NCBI GenBank assembly: GCA_937978655.1
Contig: CALJUX010000022.1
Location: forward strand, 1-64,000
Length of the DNA stretch: 64,000 nt
Direction: 5' to 3'
From: an uncultured Chromatiaceae bacterium
Lineage (GTDB): Bacteria; Pseudomonadota; Gammaproteobacteria; Enterobacterales; Alteromonadaceae
In this document: positions 1-8,380 of the stretch, piece by piece
How positions within the stretch are numbered: the stretch's first letter is position 1
How the letters are laid out: each line of letters opens with the position of its first letter
Made by a program: the position numbers and the translations under genes
Notes under the pieces: model-generated
Told to the model about the DNA's origin: nothing
Databases searched by the model: none
What the model saw: the letters and a program-made list of their open reading frames with translations, nothing else

Positions 1-49
1 GCGACCACCGAGATCTACACTCTTTCCCTACACGACGCTCTTCCGATCT
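1..49. other. Illumina P5/Read-1 adapter (assembly artefact)
   Basis: The first 49 bases are not genomic. They read from GCGACCACCGAGATCTACAC through to GCTCTTCCGATCT, which is the 3' part of the TruSeq universal (P5 plus Read 1) adapter. Genomic sequence begins at about base 50. Any protein end, stop codon or site placed here is an artefact of untrimmed reads at a contig end. Confidence 0.97.
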
Positions 50-1635
50 TCCAGCAGCGGCTGGCCTTGCCAGCTGCTTCCTGCCGGCTGATATCCCTGA
101 TAGCTGAGCTGACGGATCTGGGTTTTTAATGCACCATCCGGCAGCCGCTGCACGATGTCCGATAAGGACTCAATATTGGCATCTAACAGCTGCTGTGCCC
201 AGCGCAGCAACTGCTGGCGAACCTGCGTCGCGTCATTTTGCTGACAGGCCTGCTTGAGCTTGCGTGAATTAAACCGGACTTCGCTGTCGGCATGTTTAGC
301 GCTGTCCGAAAGGGGTTGCGGCGTAGCCGGCCGCTGACTGCGCCAGAACCACAACAGCAATGTGCTGAGCCATAAAAACAGCAGCAGCCAGCTGCTGTAG
401 CTGAAATACCAGTCAGAGTGCGCTGGCGGTGCAGCGACAACTGCGGTTGTCGTCGCGGTGGCCACCGGATCTGGCGCCGGCATTTGTTGTGGATTTGGCT
501 GCACTTCTAAGGTAACAGCCGCCAAGACCGCTTCGGCCGGCTGGTTGGTTTTGGTATTCCACCAGCGAATTCTGACCTCAGGCAGCGTCAGCGTGCCGGC
601 TCTATCGGCAATAATGGCGTAGCTGAAAACCTTCTGCGCGACTATCCGCCCATTGCGCTCGGCTTTGCGGCTTTGCGGCTGTTCCGGATAAATCTTGGCG
701 CCGGCGACGTTGCCAAGCTGCAGATCGGGCAGCTGGTTGTCGGCCAAATCCATCGCGGTCAGGGTAATGGTCCGGGTGACCGGCTCACCCTGCACCAGCT
801 GTGGTGTCGCAGGTGTCCATTCTTCGGTTAATGCCACCAGCTCAGACGCCAGCCAGTTTTGTTGCTGGCCATCGGGGATCGGCTGCACATCAAGCTGCAA
901 GGCCTGACCTTCGGCGGACACGGCTTTGGTCCGGGCGAAATAGTCGTAGCGGGAATTATCGCGGTCGATCATTTCGCCGTTAAAAAAGGGTGCCGCCAGA
1001 GTCAGATGGCCGCTTTTTTGTGGGATCACACTGTAACGGCGGGTAATGGTCTGATAGCGCTCACCGTTGACAATTTCGCTGTTTTCGATGTCTTTGCCGA
1101 CCTGTTCAACATCAGCGCCGGCGATCTCAGGCTGGCTCAGATTGCCGCGTTGTAACTCGCCTTTAAAATAGATTTTGATTTCGTAATACAACATCTGCTG
1201 CACGTGCACAGTGTTAGCACTGAAGCTGTTTTCCAGGAACAGCTCTGCGCCTTTGCCGGCCGCCTGGCTGGCAGGCAACACCTCAAGGTGGATAGGCTGA
1301 CTGCTCTGACCGCCCGCCGTAAAAGCCGGGATGGTCAGGGTGCCGGTACGGCGCGGAAACAGGCTGAGCTGCCAGCTGGTGCTTTGACTCGACTGGCCAT
1401 TGATGATCTGCATACTCTGGCTGACCGAAGGCCCGCTGACGCGGAAATCGGCCTCCAGCACGGCAAAATCTATGGCGCCCGCATCCACTTTTTCATCGAG
1501 CATCAGCTGTAATATGACGGCTTCGCCATACATCGCAGGGTTTTTATCGACACTGGCTTTGAGTTGTGTCGCAGCCTGAACCTGCCCCAGCAGGCACATT
1601 GCGAACAACAGCAGACGGCTGCACAGTTTTACCAT
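28..1635 (-). CDS. batD: BatD family protein, 3' end replaced by adapter (partial)
   Basis: BatD-type oxygen-tolerance protein, last gene of the Bat operon. The N-terminus has a signal peptide (about residues 1-21, ending QVQA), followed by a long beta-rich periplasmic region and one membrane segment near residues 410-431, then a cytoplasmic tail. This is the usual BatD plan. The start codon at 1635 overlaps the end of the preceding VWA gene by 7 bases, so the two are translationally coupled. The last residues (DRKSVV) and the stop at 28-30 are encoded by the Illumina adapter, so the genuine gene runs off the contig near base 50 and its true C-terminus is unknown. The family is linked by its name and genetics to aerotolerance; its molecular role is not settled. 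Confidence 0.88.
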   Translation of the reverse strand: MVKLCSRLLLFAMCLLGQVQAATQLKASVDKNPAMYGEAVILQLMLDEKVDAGAIDFAVLEADFRVSGPSVSQSMQIINGQSSQSTSWQLSLFPRRTGTLTIPAFTAGGQSSQPIHLEVLPASQAAGKGAELFLENSFSANTVHVQQMLYYEIKIYFKGELQRGNLSQPEIAGADVEQVGKDIENSEIVNGERYQTITRRYSVIPQKSGHLTLAAPFFNGEMIDRDNSRYDYFARTKAVSAEGQALQLDVQPIPDGQQQNWLASELVALTEEWTPATPQLVQGEPVTRTITLTAMDLADNQLPDLQLGNVAGAKIYPEQPQSRKAERNGRIVAQKVFSYAIIADRAGTLTLPEVRIRWWNTKTNQPAEAVLAAVTLEVQPNPQQMPAPDPVATATTTAVVAAPPAHSDWYFSYSSWLLLFLWLSTLLLWFWRSQRPATPQPLSDSAKHADSEVRFNSRKLKQACQQNDATQVRQQLLRWAQQLLDANIESLSDIVQRLPDGALKTQIRQLSYQGYQPAGSSWQGQPLLEDRKSVV

Positions 1636-3467
1636 TCTTGTTGTACTCCGCGCGGGATCGCTTGTTGCTGACGTTTTTGGTATTCAAGCAACATTTTGTT
1701 TTTTAATAATAAACTGGGTTCGTCCTGTACTTTTCGCAACAGATTTTCCAGTTGTTGACTCTCTTCGGCACTGGCATTGGGCCAGGCTTGTTCTATCGCT
1801 TTTTGTTGTTCATCCGCGGGCGCAGGCTGCTCCTGCTGTTCGGCCTGCTGCAGTTGCTGCTGTTTTTGCTGCGCCGGATCGGCTTTGGCTTCGTCAGTGG
1901 GCTGTGGCTCGTCTTGTGACGATTGCTGCTGCGAAGACTGCTGTTGGTCTTGTGACTGCTGGTTTTGTTGATTTTGCTCGGACTGATTCTGTTGTTCCGC
2001 GTCGTTCTGCTCTGAGTCCTGTTGCTGCGGATCACCATTTTGTTGCTGTTCAGATTGCTGTTGTTGCTCCAGCATTTTTTGCATCAAGGCGATGTTTTCT
2101 TTGACGCCGGCTAAATCCGGTTGCTGTTGTTGGGCCTGCTGATAGGCCGCAAGAGCCTGCTGGTACTGCTGTTGCATGGCCAGACTGTTACCAAGGTTAA
2201 ACTTTCCGGCGCCGCTCTGATCCTGCTGGTACAGCTGCGCTGCCGCGGCGTAGTCGCCGGCACGGTAAGCGGCGTTGCCTTGCCACAACGGATCGCTGAA
2301 TTGTTGCCGTGCTCTGCCGTAGTCGCCGTTGTCATAGGCCTGTTTCGCCTGCGCTGTTTTGCTTTGCCATAAGTCCTGCCAGCCGTAAGGGGCCGCGCTG
2401 CTGTCTGGTGTAGTTTTTCCAGCCGTGTCTGTTACTTGCTCTGCCGGCACCGCTTGCGGCCAGACCAGCAATAACAGTGGAACCAGCAACAGCTGAGGGC
2501 TGCGCAGGTACCACAAGGCCAGCAGCAACAACAGATAACACAGGTAAACCCCGGCGTCTTGCCACTGATCGCCCTGCATCAGGGTTTGTTCCGCACTATC
2601 GCTGATGTTCAGTGCCGGCAGCGCCAGCAATTTTTGTACGTCGCTGTCGTCAAAGGTGCTGGCTGCGAATACGCCGCCGGTCAGCGTGGCTATCTCTTTT
2701 AACTGGGATAACGGGACTTTGGGCAGGACGATGCTGCCACGCGCATCTTTCAGCAGTTCGCCGTTTTCCAGTTGGATCGGCGCACCATCGTTGGTGCCAA
2801 AAGCCATTACTGAGACGCGGTGGGCAAAACCATTCAGCGTATCGCGAATTTGCATAAACTGCTGACTGTCAAAGCCATCAGTAAAAAACACGATATCGCC
2901 ACGGACATAACCGGCCTGCTGCAGCAGCTGGTCGGCCATTTTCAGTGCGCCGGCAAAATCGGAGCCCTGTGCCGGCATAATTTCGGGTTTTAAATCCGGC
3001 ACCAGCAGGCCGATATTGTTGTGGTCCGGCGTCAGCGGCGAGATCACATAAGCATCACCGGCAAATGCCAGCAATGCCATTTCACCCTCCAGCTGCTCCC
3101 GGGCAAAATCCAGTGCCTTAAAACGGGCCTGAGTGACCCGGTTTGGTTTGATATCGGTGGCACGCATCGACATCGACATATCCAGCACCAGCACTGTCGC
3201 GCGTTTTAACTGGAATGCCGGTTGCGGCAGCTTTTGCCAGCTCGGACCGGCGCCAGCCAGGACGCCCAGCAACAGCATCAACGGTAATAACCAGCGTTGT
3301 TGCGGCTGCGTGCTCTGTTGTGCCAGTAGCTGACGGTACAAATGCGGGGCCAGCAGCTGTTGCCAGGCATCCGTGGTGCTCAGGCGGCGCAGCAGATACC
3401 AGCCAAGCCACACCACAGGTAACAACAGCAGTACCCAGGGTCTTAAAAAATGCATTTCAGCGGGCAT
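1629..3467 (-). CDS. batB: VWA and TPR domain membrane protein, BatB/BatC fusion type
   Basis: Membrane-anchored von Willebrand A protein of 612 residues. An N-terminal hydrophobic segment (about 9-25) and a second near 60-72 precede a VWA domain with an intact MIDAS start, D96-M-S98-M-S100, which binds a metal and partner proteins. Further membrane segments follow, then TPR-like helices and a long glutamine-rich tail. It therefore combines BatB (VWA) with BatC (TPR). I chose the ATG at 3467 because GGAG sits five bases upstream; an ATG at 3455 is the alternative and has no well-placed site. The gene overlaps the upstream VWA gene by 11 bases and batD by 7. Family knowledge suggests action with the MoxR ATPase in envelope or redox-stress maintenance. 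Confidence 0.88.
   Translation of the reverse strand: MPAEMHFLRPWVLLLLPVVWLGWYLLRRLSTTDAWQQLLAPHLYRQLLAQQSTQPQQRWLLPLMLLLGVLAGAGPSWQKLPQPAFQLKRATVLVLDMSMSMRATDIKPNRVTQARFKALDFAREQLEGEMALLAFAGDAYVISPLTPDHNNIGLLVPDLKPEIMPAQGSDFAGALKMADQLLQQAGYVRGDIVFFTDGFDSQQFMQIRDTLNGFAHRVSVMAFGTNDGAPIQLENGELLKDARGSIVLPKVPLSQLKEIATLTGGVFAASTFDDSDVQKLLALPALNISDSAEQTLMQGDQWQDAGVYLCYLLLLLALWYLRSPQLLLVPLLLLVWPQAVPAEQVTDTAGKTTPDSSAAPYGWQDLWQSKTAQAKQAYDNGDYGRARQQFSDPLWQGNAAYRAGDYAAAAQLYQQDQSGAGKFNLGNSLAMQQQYQQALAAYQQAQQQQPDLAGVKENIALMQKMLEQQQQSEQQQNGDPQQQDSEQNDAEQQNQSEQNQQNQQSQDQQQSSQQQSSQDEPQPTDEAKADPAQQKQQQLQQAEQQEQPAPADEQQKAIEQAWPNASAEESQQLENLLRKVQDEPSLLLKNKMLLEYQKRQQQAIPRGVQQEW
1800..2072 (-). repeat. Glutamine-rich low-complexity tract within the BatB/C gene
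   Basis: About 90 codons of mostly CAG/CAA, interspersed with Ser, Asn, Glu and Asp codons, lie after the TPR region. It shows on the plus strand as dense TGC/TTG triplets. The tract is in frame and uninterrupted. It probably forms a disordered linker or tail. Confidence 0.8.
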
Positions 3468-4428
3468 AACGACTCCGGCGCCAGCAGGCAACAGCCAATA
3501 ACAACAACGCAGCACCAAGTGGCCAATGCAACAGGCTTTGCTGCGGGCGATAATTCAGCTGGTCACGTTCAATAGGTTCGAGCTGGTCCAGTAACTGATA
3601 AATTTCACTGAGTTCCTGCAAGTTACGGGCGCGAAAATAACGACCGCCGGTTTCACTGGCGAGTTCAGTCAGCAGTTTCTCGTCAAGGTCGGCGGATGGA
3701 TTGACCAGTTGCGGGCCAAAAATACCTTGTTGCACCATTTGCTCGGCACCAACCCCAACGGCATAGATCTTCACGCCAGCGGCTTTGGCCAGCGCCAGCG
3801 CCTCCCGCGGCTGGATATTACCTGCGGTGTTTGCACCGTCACTGAGTAAAATCAGTACTTTATTGGAGCTTTGATAGGTATTAAACCGTTTGACGGTCAG
3901 GCCAATGGCTTCCCCTATCGCCGTGCGCTGGCCTACCAGACCCAGCACGGCGTCATCGAGCATTTTTTGCACTGTGGTGCGGTCAAAGGTCAGCGGGGTT
4001 TGCTGATAAGCCGCATCGGCAAACAGGATGAGGCCCAGCCGGTCGCCCTGGCGCTTGTCGATAAACTGACTGAGCACATGCTTGACGGCATCGAGCCGGT
4101 TATAAGACTGGCCGTCGATCACCATGTCATTGATATTCATTGAACCGGATAAATCCACCGCCAGCATCATGTCGCGGCCTTGCTGGGGCAGGGTGACTGG
4201 CTCGCCGAGCCAGCGTGGGCCGGCCGCTGCACAAAGCAGACAAAGCCACAACAGCGCCGGCAACAAGGCCGGCCGGCGCCACCGATCGGGCGATCTCTGC
4301 TGCACCGTCGCGGCCAGCCGTGCCAACGGGGGGAAATACAACGGTTGACCGCCGCGCTGCTGGCGCTGACGCAATAACCACGGCAACGGCAGCAGTAAAA
4401 ACAACCAGGGCAGCTGAAATTCAAACAT
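3457..4428 (-). CDS. batA: VWA domain membrane protein, BatA type
   Basis: VWA protein of 323 residues. It starts MFEFQLPW and has two N-terminal membrane segments (about 8-19 and 53-70), a VWA domain with MIDAS D92-L-S94-G-S96 and a C-terminal membrane helix near 300-317. This is the BatA architecture, with the metal-binding domain in the periplasm held between helices. I placed the start at 4428, with GGGAG ten bases upstream, instead of the ATG at 4437 that lies almost on top of that site. It overlaps the end of the DUF4381 gene by 8 bases. Paired BatA/BatB VWA proteins next to MoxR are typical of the operon. Confidence 0.88.
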   Translation of the reverse strand: MFEFQLPWLFLLLPLPWLLRQRQQRGGQPLYFPPLARLAATVQQRSPDRWRRPALLPALLWLCLLCAAAGPRWLGEPVTLPQQGRDMMLAVDLSGSMNINDMVIDGQSYNRLDAVKHVLSQFIDKRQGDRLGLILFADAAYQQTPLTFDRTTVQKMLDDAVLGLVGQRTAIGEAIGLTVKRFNTYQSSNKVLILLSDGANTAGNIQPREALALAKAAGVKIYAVGVGAEQMVQQGIFGPQLVNPSADLDEKLLTELASETGGRYFRARNLQELSEIYQLLDQLEPIERDQLNYRPQQSLLHWPLGAALLLLAVACWRRSRYAR

Positions 4429-4900
4429 ACAACGCATGCTCCCGGTGTTGCTTTAACCATTGCCGGGCAAATTGTTGCCAGCTCTGCACTGTGGCCGGGT
4501 CCTGGGCCGGGCTGTACAACAGCAGATCCAGATCAGGCACTGTGGCAGTGAGCTGGCCGCTGTGCTGTAAAAAGGCGACAAAACCGGCGCTGGACAGTGC
4601 CAGTGCCGGATGACCAGGCGCTTTGGTCTGCAGATATTGTTTCAGCAATAGTAAAACAGCATTGGCGGCGCCCGGTTCGGTGCTGACAATCAATGCCAGC
4701 GCATCCAATGCCAGACGTCTGGCGTTGTCGCGCTGGTAACGCCGGTACAACAAACGTGTCAGCCACGCCAGCAGCAGAAGCAGCAGTACCGCGAGCACTA
4801 TCACACCAGGTGCCAGATAAAACTCATCCGGCAGCGGTGGCTGCTGAATGTCGGCCAGTGCCGTTTTTAATTGCTCGGTGACGGACGGCTCAGTTGCCAT
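4421..4900 (-). CDS. DUF4381 domain membrane protein
   Basis: Small protein of 159 residues with one membrane segment (PGVIVLAVLLLLLLAWLT region, about residues 35-55) followed by a cytoplasmic helical part. DUF4381 proteins are found between the DUF58 and BatA genes of MoxR operons, as here. The ATG at 4900 is preceded by GGAGG with a five-base spacer, the best ribosome binding site of the operon, and gives an 11-base overlap with the DUF58 gene. An in-frame ATG at 4921 lacks such a site. Biochemical function is not known. Confidence 0.85.
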   Translation of the reverse strand: MATEPSVTEQLKTALADIQQPPLPDEFYLAPGVIVLAVLLLLLLAWLTRLLYRRYQRDNARRLALDALALIVSTEPGAANAVLLLLKQYLQTKAPGHPALALSSAGFVAFLQHSGQLTATVPDLDLLLYSPAQDPATVQSWQQFARQWLKQHREHALYV

Positions 4901-5903
4901 GAGGGCCTCCGGAGCGGTCAAAAGGGGACTGCTGTGCTGATTGAGTGTCTGGCGAGCGCGCAGCCAGTTGCGCGCGCAGCGGCGCCGCGCTGCTGACTTG
5001 CAGGTGACGTAAACCCAGACTGCGCCAGTAGCTGCTTTGTTCGGCTTGCCACTGCTGTTGCTGAGCCTGATAACGTTGTTTCACACTGGCCGGGCTTAAA
5101 TCCAGCTGCAGCAGTGCGTCTGGCGTTTGCAGCGCCAGCTGACCTGCCGCCTGCGGCGGCAGCTGTTGTTCCAGCGGATCGACAATCTGACAGAGTCTGA
5201 TTTCATTGTGCAGGCGCATCGACTGCAAATGTTTCAGCACGTTGGCATCAAGCGCGCTGAAATCGGAGATCAGGTACACCAGGCTGCCAGGCCGCACCAG
5301 ACGGCGCAGCTGGCCGACAGCATCCGCCAGCGACAGCGTTTGCTGCGCCGGTGCCTGCGGCGATTTATTCAGTTCAATCAGCTGTTGCAGATAACGCAGC
5401 ACCGACACACTGCGACTGGCCGGTTTTAGTTCCCGGACCTGCCGGCCATTAGTCAGAATGCCGCCAAACTTGTCGCCGCGCTCGCGGGCGTGCCAGCCCA
5501 CCATTGCCGCCAGGTGGGCTGCCTGAACTGCTTTAGTTAACAATACGGAGCCAAATTGCATCGACGGACTTAAATCGGTCAGCACAAATACCGGCCGCTC
5601 TTTTTCTTCGCGGAACAATTTGGTGTGAACTTTGCCGGTGCGGGCGGTCACGCGCCAGTCGATGGTGCGGACATCGTCGCCAAGCTGGTAGTGCCGGACT
5701 TCGTCAAATTCCATGCCGCGGCCTTTACTGCGTGCCAGATAACTGCCGGCCAGCTTGCTTTGGATCAGTTGTTGCGGCGCCAAATCCAGCAAATAGGTGT
5801 GGTGCTGATATTTCAGCAACTGCGGCAAATCCAGCTGCACACCGTCGCAGCCGAGCGCGGCCAGTTGTTGTGTCACTGTCTGCGCCTGTACTGCTGCACT
5901 CAT
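4890..5903 (-). CDS. DUF58 domain-containing protein
   Basis: DUF58 protein of 337 residues, soluble by sequence. The family signature is clear near residues 63-110: EFDEVRHYQLGDDVRTIDWR, then a segment ending in FREEKER. A degenerate VWA-like fold follows (LTDLSPSMQ). The gene starts at 5903 on the last base of the moxR stop codon (TGATG), so the two are translationally coupled. DUF58 proteins occur almost always with a MoxR ATPase and are thought to be its partner; no enzyme activity is established. Confidence 0.9.
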   Translation of the reverse strand: MSAAVQAQTVTQQLAALGCDGVQLDLPQLLKYQHHTYLLDLAPQQLIQSKLAGSYLARSKGRGMEFDEVRHYQLGDDVRTIDWRVTARTGKVHTKLFREEKERPVFVLTDLSPSMQFGSVLLTKAVQAAHLAAMVGWHARERGDKFGGILTNGRQVRELKPASRSVSVLRYLQQLIELNKSPQAPAQQTLSLADAVGQLRRLVRPGSLVYLISDFSALDANVLKHLQSMRLHNEIRLCQIVDPLEQQLPPQAAGQLALQTPDALLQLDLSPASVKQRYQAQQQQWQAEQSSYWRSLGLRHLQVSSAAPLRAQLAARSPDTQSAQQSPFDRSGGPHGN

Positions 5904-6853
5904 CAGGCGACCGGCACGCGTTTGAGCAGTTCGGTCAGCACCTGATCAGTGCTGACGCCTTCTGCTTCGGCTTCGTAACTTAAAATCAGCCGGTGACGCA
6001 GGACATTGTGGAAGACCGCCTGCACATCGTCCGGCGTGACAAAATCCCGCCCGCTGAGCCAGGCTTTGGCGCGGGCACAGCGTTCCAGCGCAATGGTGGC
6101 GCGTGGGCTGGCGCCGTAAGCGATATACCGGCCCAGTTCAGCGCCGTAGCTGGCAGCATGACGGGTGGCCATCACCAGCTGCACTATATATTGTTCCAGA
6201 CTCTCAGCCATATGCAGCTGCAGGATGGTCTGGCGCGCGGCAAAGATATCCGCCTGGCTCATCCGTACCGGTGTCTCGGCCTGCTGCGCTAACGCTTCGC
6301 CCCGGGTTAAACGCAAAATTTTCAGTTCAGTGTCGGCATCCGGATAATCCACTTTTAAATGCAGCAGGAAGCGGTCGAGTTGCGCTTCCGGCAGTGGGTA
6401 AGTGCCTTCCTGCTCAAGCGGGTTTTGTGTCGCCATCACCAAAAAAAGCTCTGGCAGCTTATAACTGTGCCGGCCAACGGTGATTTGTTTTTCTGCCATC
6501 GCTTCGAGCAGCGCGGACTGCACCTTGGCCGGCGCGCGGTTAATTTCGTCCGCCAGAATAATGTGGTGAAACAGCGGGCCGCTCTGAAATTCAAACTTAC
6601 CGGTTTCGGGGCGGTAGATGTCAGTGCCGGTTAAATCGGCCGGTAATAAATCGGGGGTAAACTGAATGCGGTGGAAACTGCCTTCCACCCCATGTGCCAG
6701 CGCATTCACTGCCCGGGTTTTCGCCAGACCCGGCGGGCCTTCTACTAACAAATGACCATTGGCCAGCAACGCCAGCAGAATGCCTTCAGTCAGGGCTGGC
6801 TGGCCAACGACCTGGCTGTCGAGATAGGATTTTAACCGGTTAAATGCGTTCAC
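5903..6853 (-). CDS. MoxR family AAA+ ATPase
   Basis: AAA+ ATPase of about 316 residues and first gene of the Bat operon. Walker A GPPGLAKT lies near residues 39-46 and Walker B IILADE near 98-103, followed by NRAPAKVQSALLEAM, a typical MoxR stretch. The family acts as a chaperone-like motor that remodels VWA-bearing partners, and two of those are encoded downstream. I prefer the GTG at 6853, which has AGAGAG eight bases upstream, to the TTG at 6859. The coding order moxR, DUF58, DUF4381, batA, batB/C, batD with overlaps throughout implies one transcript from a promoter in 6854-6980. Confidence 0.92.
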   Translation of the reverse strand: MNAFNRLKSYLDSQVVGQPALTEGILLALLANGHLLVEGPPGLAKTRAVNALAHGVEGSFHRIQFTPDLLPADLTGTDIYRPETGKFEFQSGPLFHHIILADEINRAPAKVQSALLEAMAEKQITVGRHSYKLPELFLVMATQNPLEQEGTYPLPEAQLDRFLLHLKVDYPDADTELKILRLTRGEALAQQAETPVRMSQADIFAARQTILQLHMAESLEQYIVQLVMATRHAASYGAELGRYIAYGASPRATIALERCARAKAWLSGRDFVTPDDVQAVFHNVLRHRLILSYEAEAEGVSTDQVLTELLKRVPVA

Positions 6854-6891
6854 AAACAATACTCTCTGGCTTCGGTTTAATTGCGTTATTT

Positions 6892-6917
6892 ATATGAAAT
6901 CATAAGAGATTTCATAT
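6892..6917. promoter_or_regulatory. Perfect 10-bp inverted repeat upstream of moxR
   Basis: ATATGAAATC and GATTTCATAT are exact reverse complements separated by ATAAGA. The element lies 39 bases upstream of the moxR start, in the gap between the divergent Bat and fadIJ operons, and has no T-run, so it looks like an operator and not a terminator. The protein that would bind it is unknown. Confidence 0.45.
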
Positions 6918-6976
6918 GCGGATCCGATGAAAAGCGGCTAGGCTAAGACCAGCTTCGCAGATATATGGGCGGCGAC

Positions 6977-6998
6977 AATTAAAACAAGTGTTTTAATT
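6977..6998. promoter_or_regulatory. PsrA-like palindrome upstream of fadIJ
   Basis: AATTAAAACA and TGTTTTAATT form a perfect 10-bp palindrome around AG. Its core, AAAC-N4-GTTT, fits the PsrA box of pseudomonads and Shewanella, where PsrA represses beta-oxidation genes. It lies 72 bases upstream of the fadI start. The match is to a remembered consensus; a PsrA gene is not in the window. Confidence 0.5.
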
Positions 6999-7030
6999 TT
7001 GTCGGACTCTCGCTACAATCGGGAAAAATC

Positions 7031-7045
7031 ACAGGTCAGACCTGT
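7031..7045. promoter_or_regulatory. FadR-like operator upstream of fadIJ
   Basis: ACAGGTCAGACCTGT is a perfect 15-bp palindrome centred on A at 7038 and resembles the GGTCNGACC core of FadR operators. It ends 24 bases before the fadI ATG, a position suited to blocking transcription. A FadR protein is encoded at 26465 in this window, which makes the assignment plausible. Confidence 0.55.
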
Positions 7046-7069
7046 AACGACCAGCAAAAGAGGACTTCT

Positions 7070-8380
7070 ATGGCCAACCCAATTCAACTCAGGACCCGGC
7101 AGGGCGATCGTATCGCCATCGTCCGCGGTTTACGCACACCATTTGCCAAGCAGGCGACCGAATTTCACGGCGTTTCCGCGCTGGAATTAGGCAAACTGGT
7201 TGTGAACGAACTGCTGATCCGCAGTGAGCTGGACCCCAAGTTAATTGATCAGGTTGTTTATGGTCAAGTTGTGCAGATGCCGGAAGCACCAAACATCGCC
7301 CGTGAAATCGTGTTAGGCACTGGTATGAACGTTCATACTGATGCTTTCAGCGTCACCCGCGCCTGTGCCACCAGCTTTCAGTCTGTGGTCAGTGTCACCG
7401 AAAGTATGATGGCGGGCATCACCGAAATCGCCATCGCCGGCGGAGCAGATTCAAGCTCAGTCCTGCCGATTGGCGTCAGTAAAGCCTTAGCCCGCGCGCT
7501 GGTCGATGTGAATAAAGCCAAGACCTTCGGCCAGAAACTGGCGATTTTCCGTCGTTTAGGCTTGAAAGATTTATTGCCGGTGCCACCGGCGGTGGCCGAA
7601 TACACCACCGGCCTGTCGATGGGCGATACCGCTGAGCAAATGGCCAAGAGCCACGGCATCAGCCGCGCCGATCAGGATGCGATGGCGCACCGCTCGCATT
7701 CACTGGCCGCTTTGGCCTGGCAAAACGGCCTGATGAAAGAAGAAGTGATGGCCGCGCATGTCGAACCGTATAACAAATTCCTTGATATCGACAACAACAT
7801 CCGGCTCGATTCCAAACTCGAATCCTACAGCAAGTTAAAACCAGTATTTGACCGCAACTACGGCACTGTTACTGCAGCCACTTCAACCCCGCTGACCGAC
7901 GGTGCTTCTGCCGTGCTGATGATGACCGAAAGCCGTGCCAAAGCGCTCGGTTATGAAATTCTGGGCTTTGTGCGCAGCTACGCTTTTGCCGCGATTGATG
8001 TCTGGGAAGATATGCTGATGGGGCCGTCTTATGCCACACCTTTAGCGCTGGACCGCGCCGGCATGAAGCTCTCTGATCTGACCTTAATTGAAATGCACGA
8101 AGCCTTTGCCGCGCAGGCGCTTGCCAACATGAAAATGTTTGGTTCGAAAAAGTTTGCCGAAGAAAAGCTGGGGCGTGCTGAAGCCATTGGCGACATCGAT
8201 ATGGCTAAATTTAACGTCAACGGTGGCTCTCTGGCTTATGGTCACCCATTTGCAGCGACCGGCACTCGTTTGATCACTCAGACCCTGAACGAATTAAAAC
8301 GCCGCGGCGGCGGTATTGGTCTGACCACGGCCTGTGCGGCCGGTGGTCTTGGCGCTGCAATGATTGTGGAGACTGAATAA
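7070..8380 (+). CDS. fadI: Acetyl-CoA acyltransferase (3-ketoacyl-CoA thiolase) FadI
   Basis: Thiolase of 436 residues that cleaves 3-ketoacyl-CoA to acetyl-CoA and a shortened acyl-CoA, the last step of beta-oxidation. The nucleophilic cysteine lies in VTRACATSFQS, a histidine motif in GGSLAYGHPFAATG, and the second cysteine in TTACAAGGLGA near the C-terminus. Length and partner identify the FadI type, which works with FadJ. AGAGGA sits upstream of the ATG. The stop codon shares one base with the fadJ start (TAATG), so the subunits of the FadIJ complex are made together. PsrA-like and FadR-like palindromes precede the gene. Confidence 0.95.
   Translation: MANPIQLRTRQGDRIAIVRGLRTPFAKQATEFHGVSALELGKLVVNELLIRSELDPKLIDQVVYGQVVQMPEAPNIAREIVLGTGMNVHTDAFSVTRACATSFQSVVSVTESMMAGITEIAIAGGADSSSVLPIGVSKALARALVDVNKAKTFGQKLAIFRRLGLKDLLPVPPAVAEYTTGLSMGDTAEQMAKSHGISRADQDAMAHRSHSLAALAWQNGLMKEEVMAAHVEPYNKFLDIDNNIRLDSKLESYSKLKPVFDRNYGTVTAATSTPLTDGASAVLMMTESRAKALGYEILGFVRSYAFAAIDVWEDMLMGPSYATPLALDRAGMKLSDLTLIEMHEAFAAQALANMKMFGSKKFAEEKLGRAEAIGDIDMAKFNVNGGSLAYGHPFAATGTRLITQTLNELKRRGGGIGLTTACAAGGLGAAMIVETE

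Noticed and set aside
1800..2072. Tandem repeat or microsatellite
   Set aside because: CAG/CAA triplets are mixed with other codons and are in frame with the protein; I see no perfect tandem unit, so it is described as a coding low-complexity tract.
1777..2104. Cysteine-rich small proteins on the plus strand opposite the BatB/C tail
   Set aside because: They are the antisense reading of CAG/CAA glutamine codons (TGC/TTG) and not genes.
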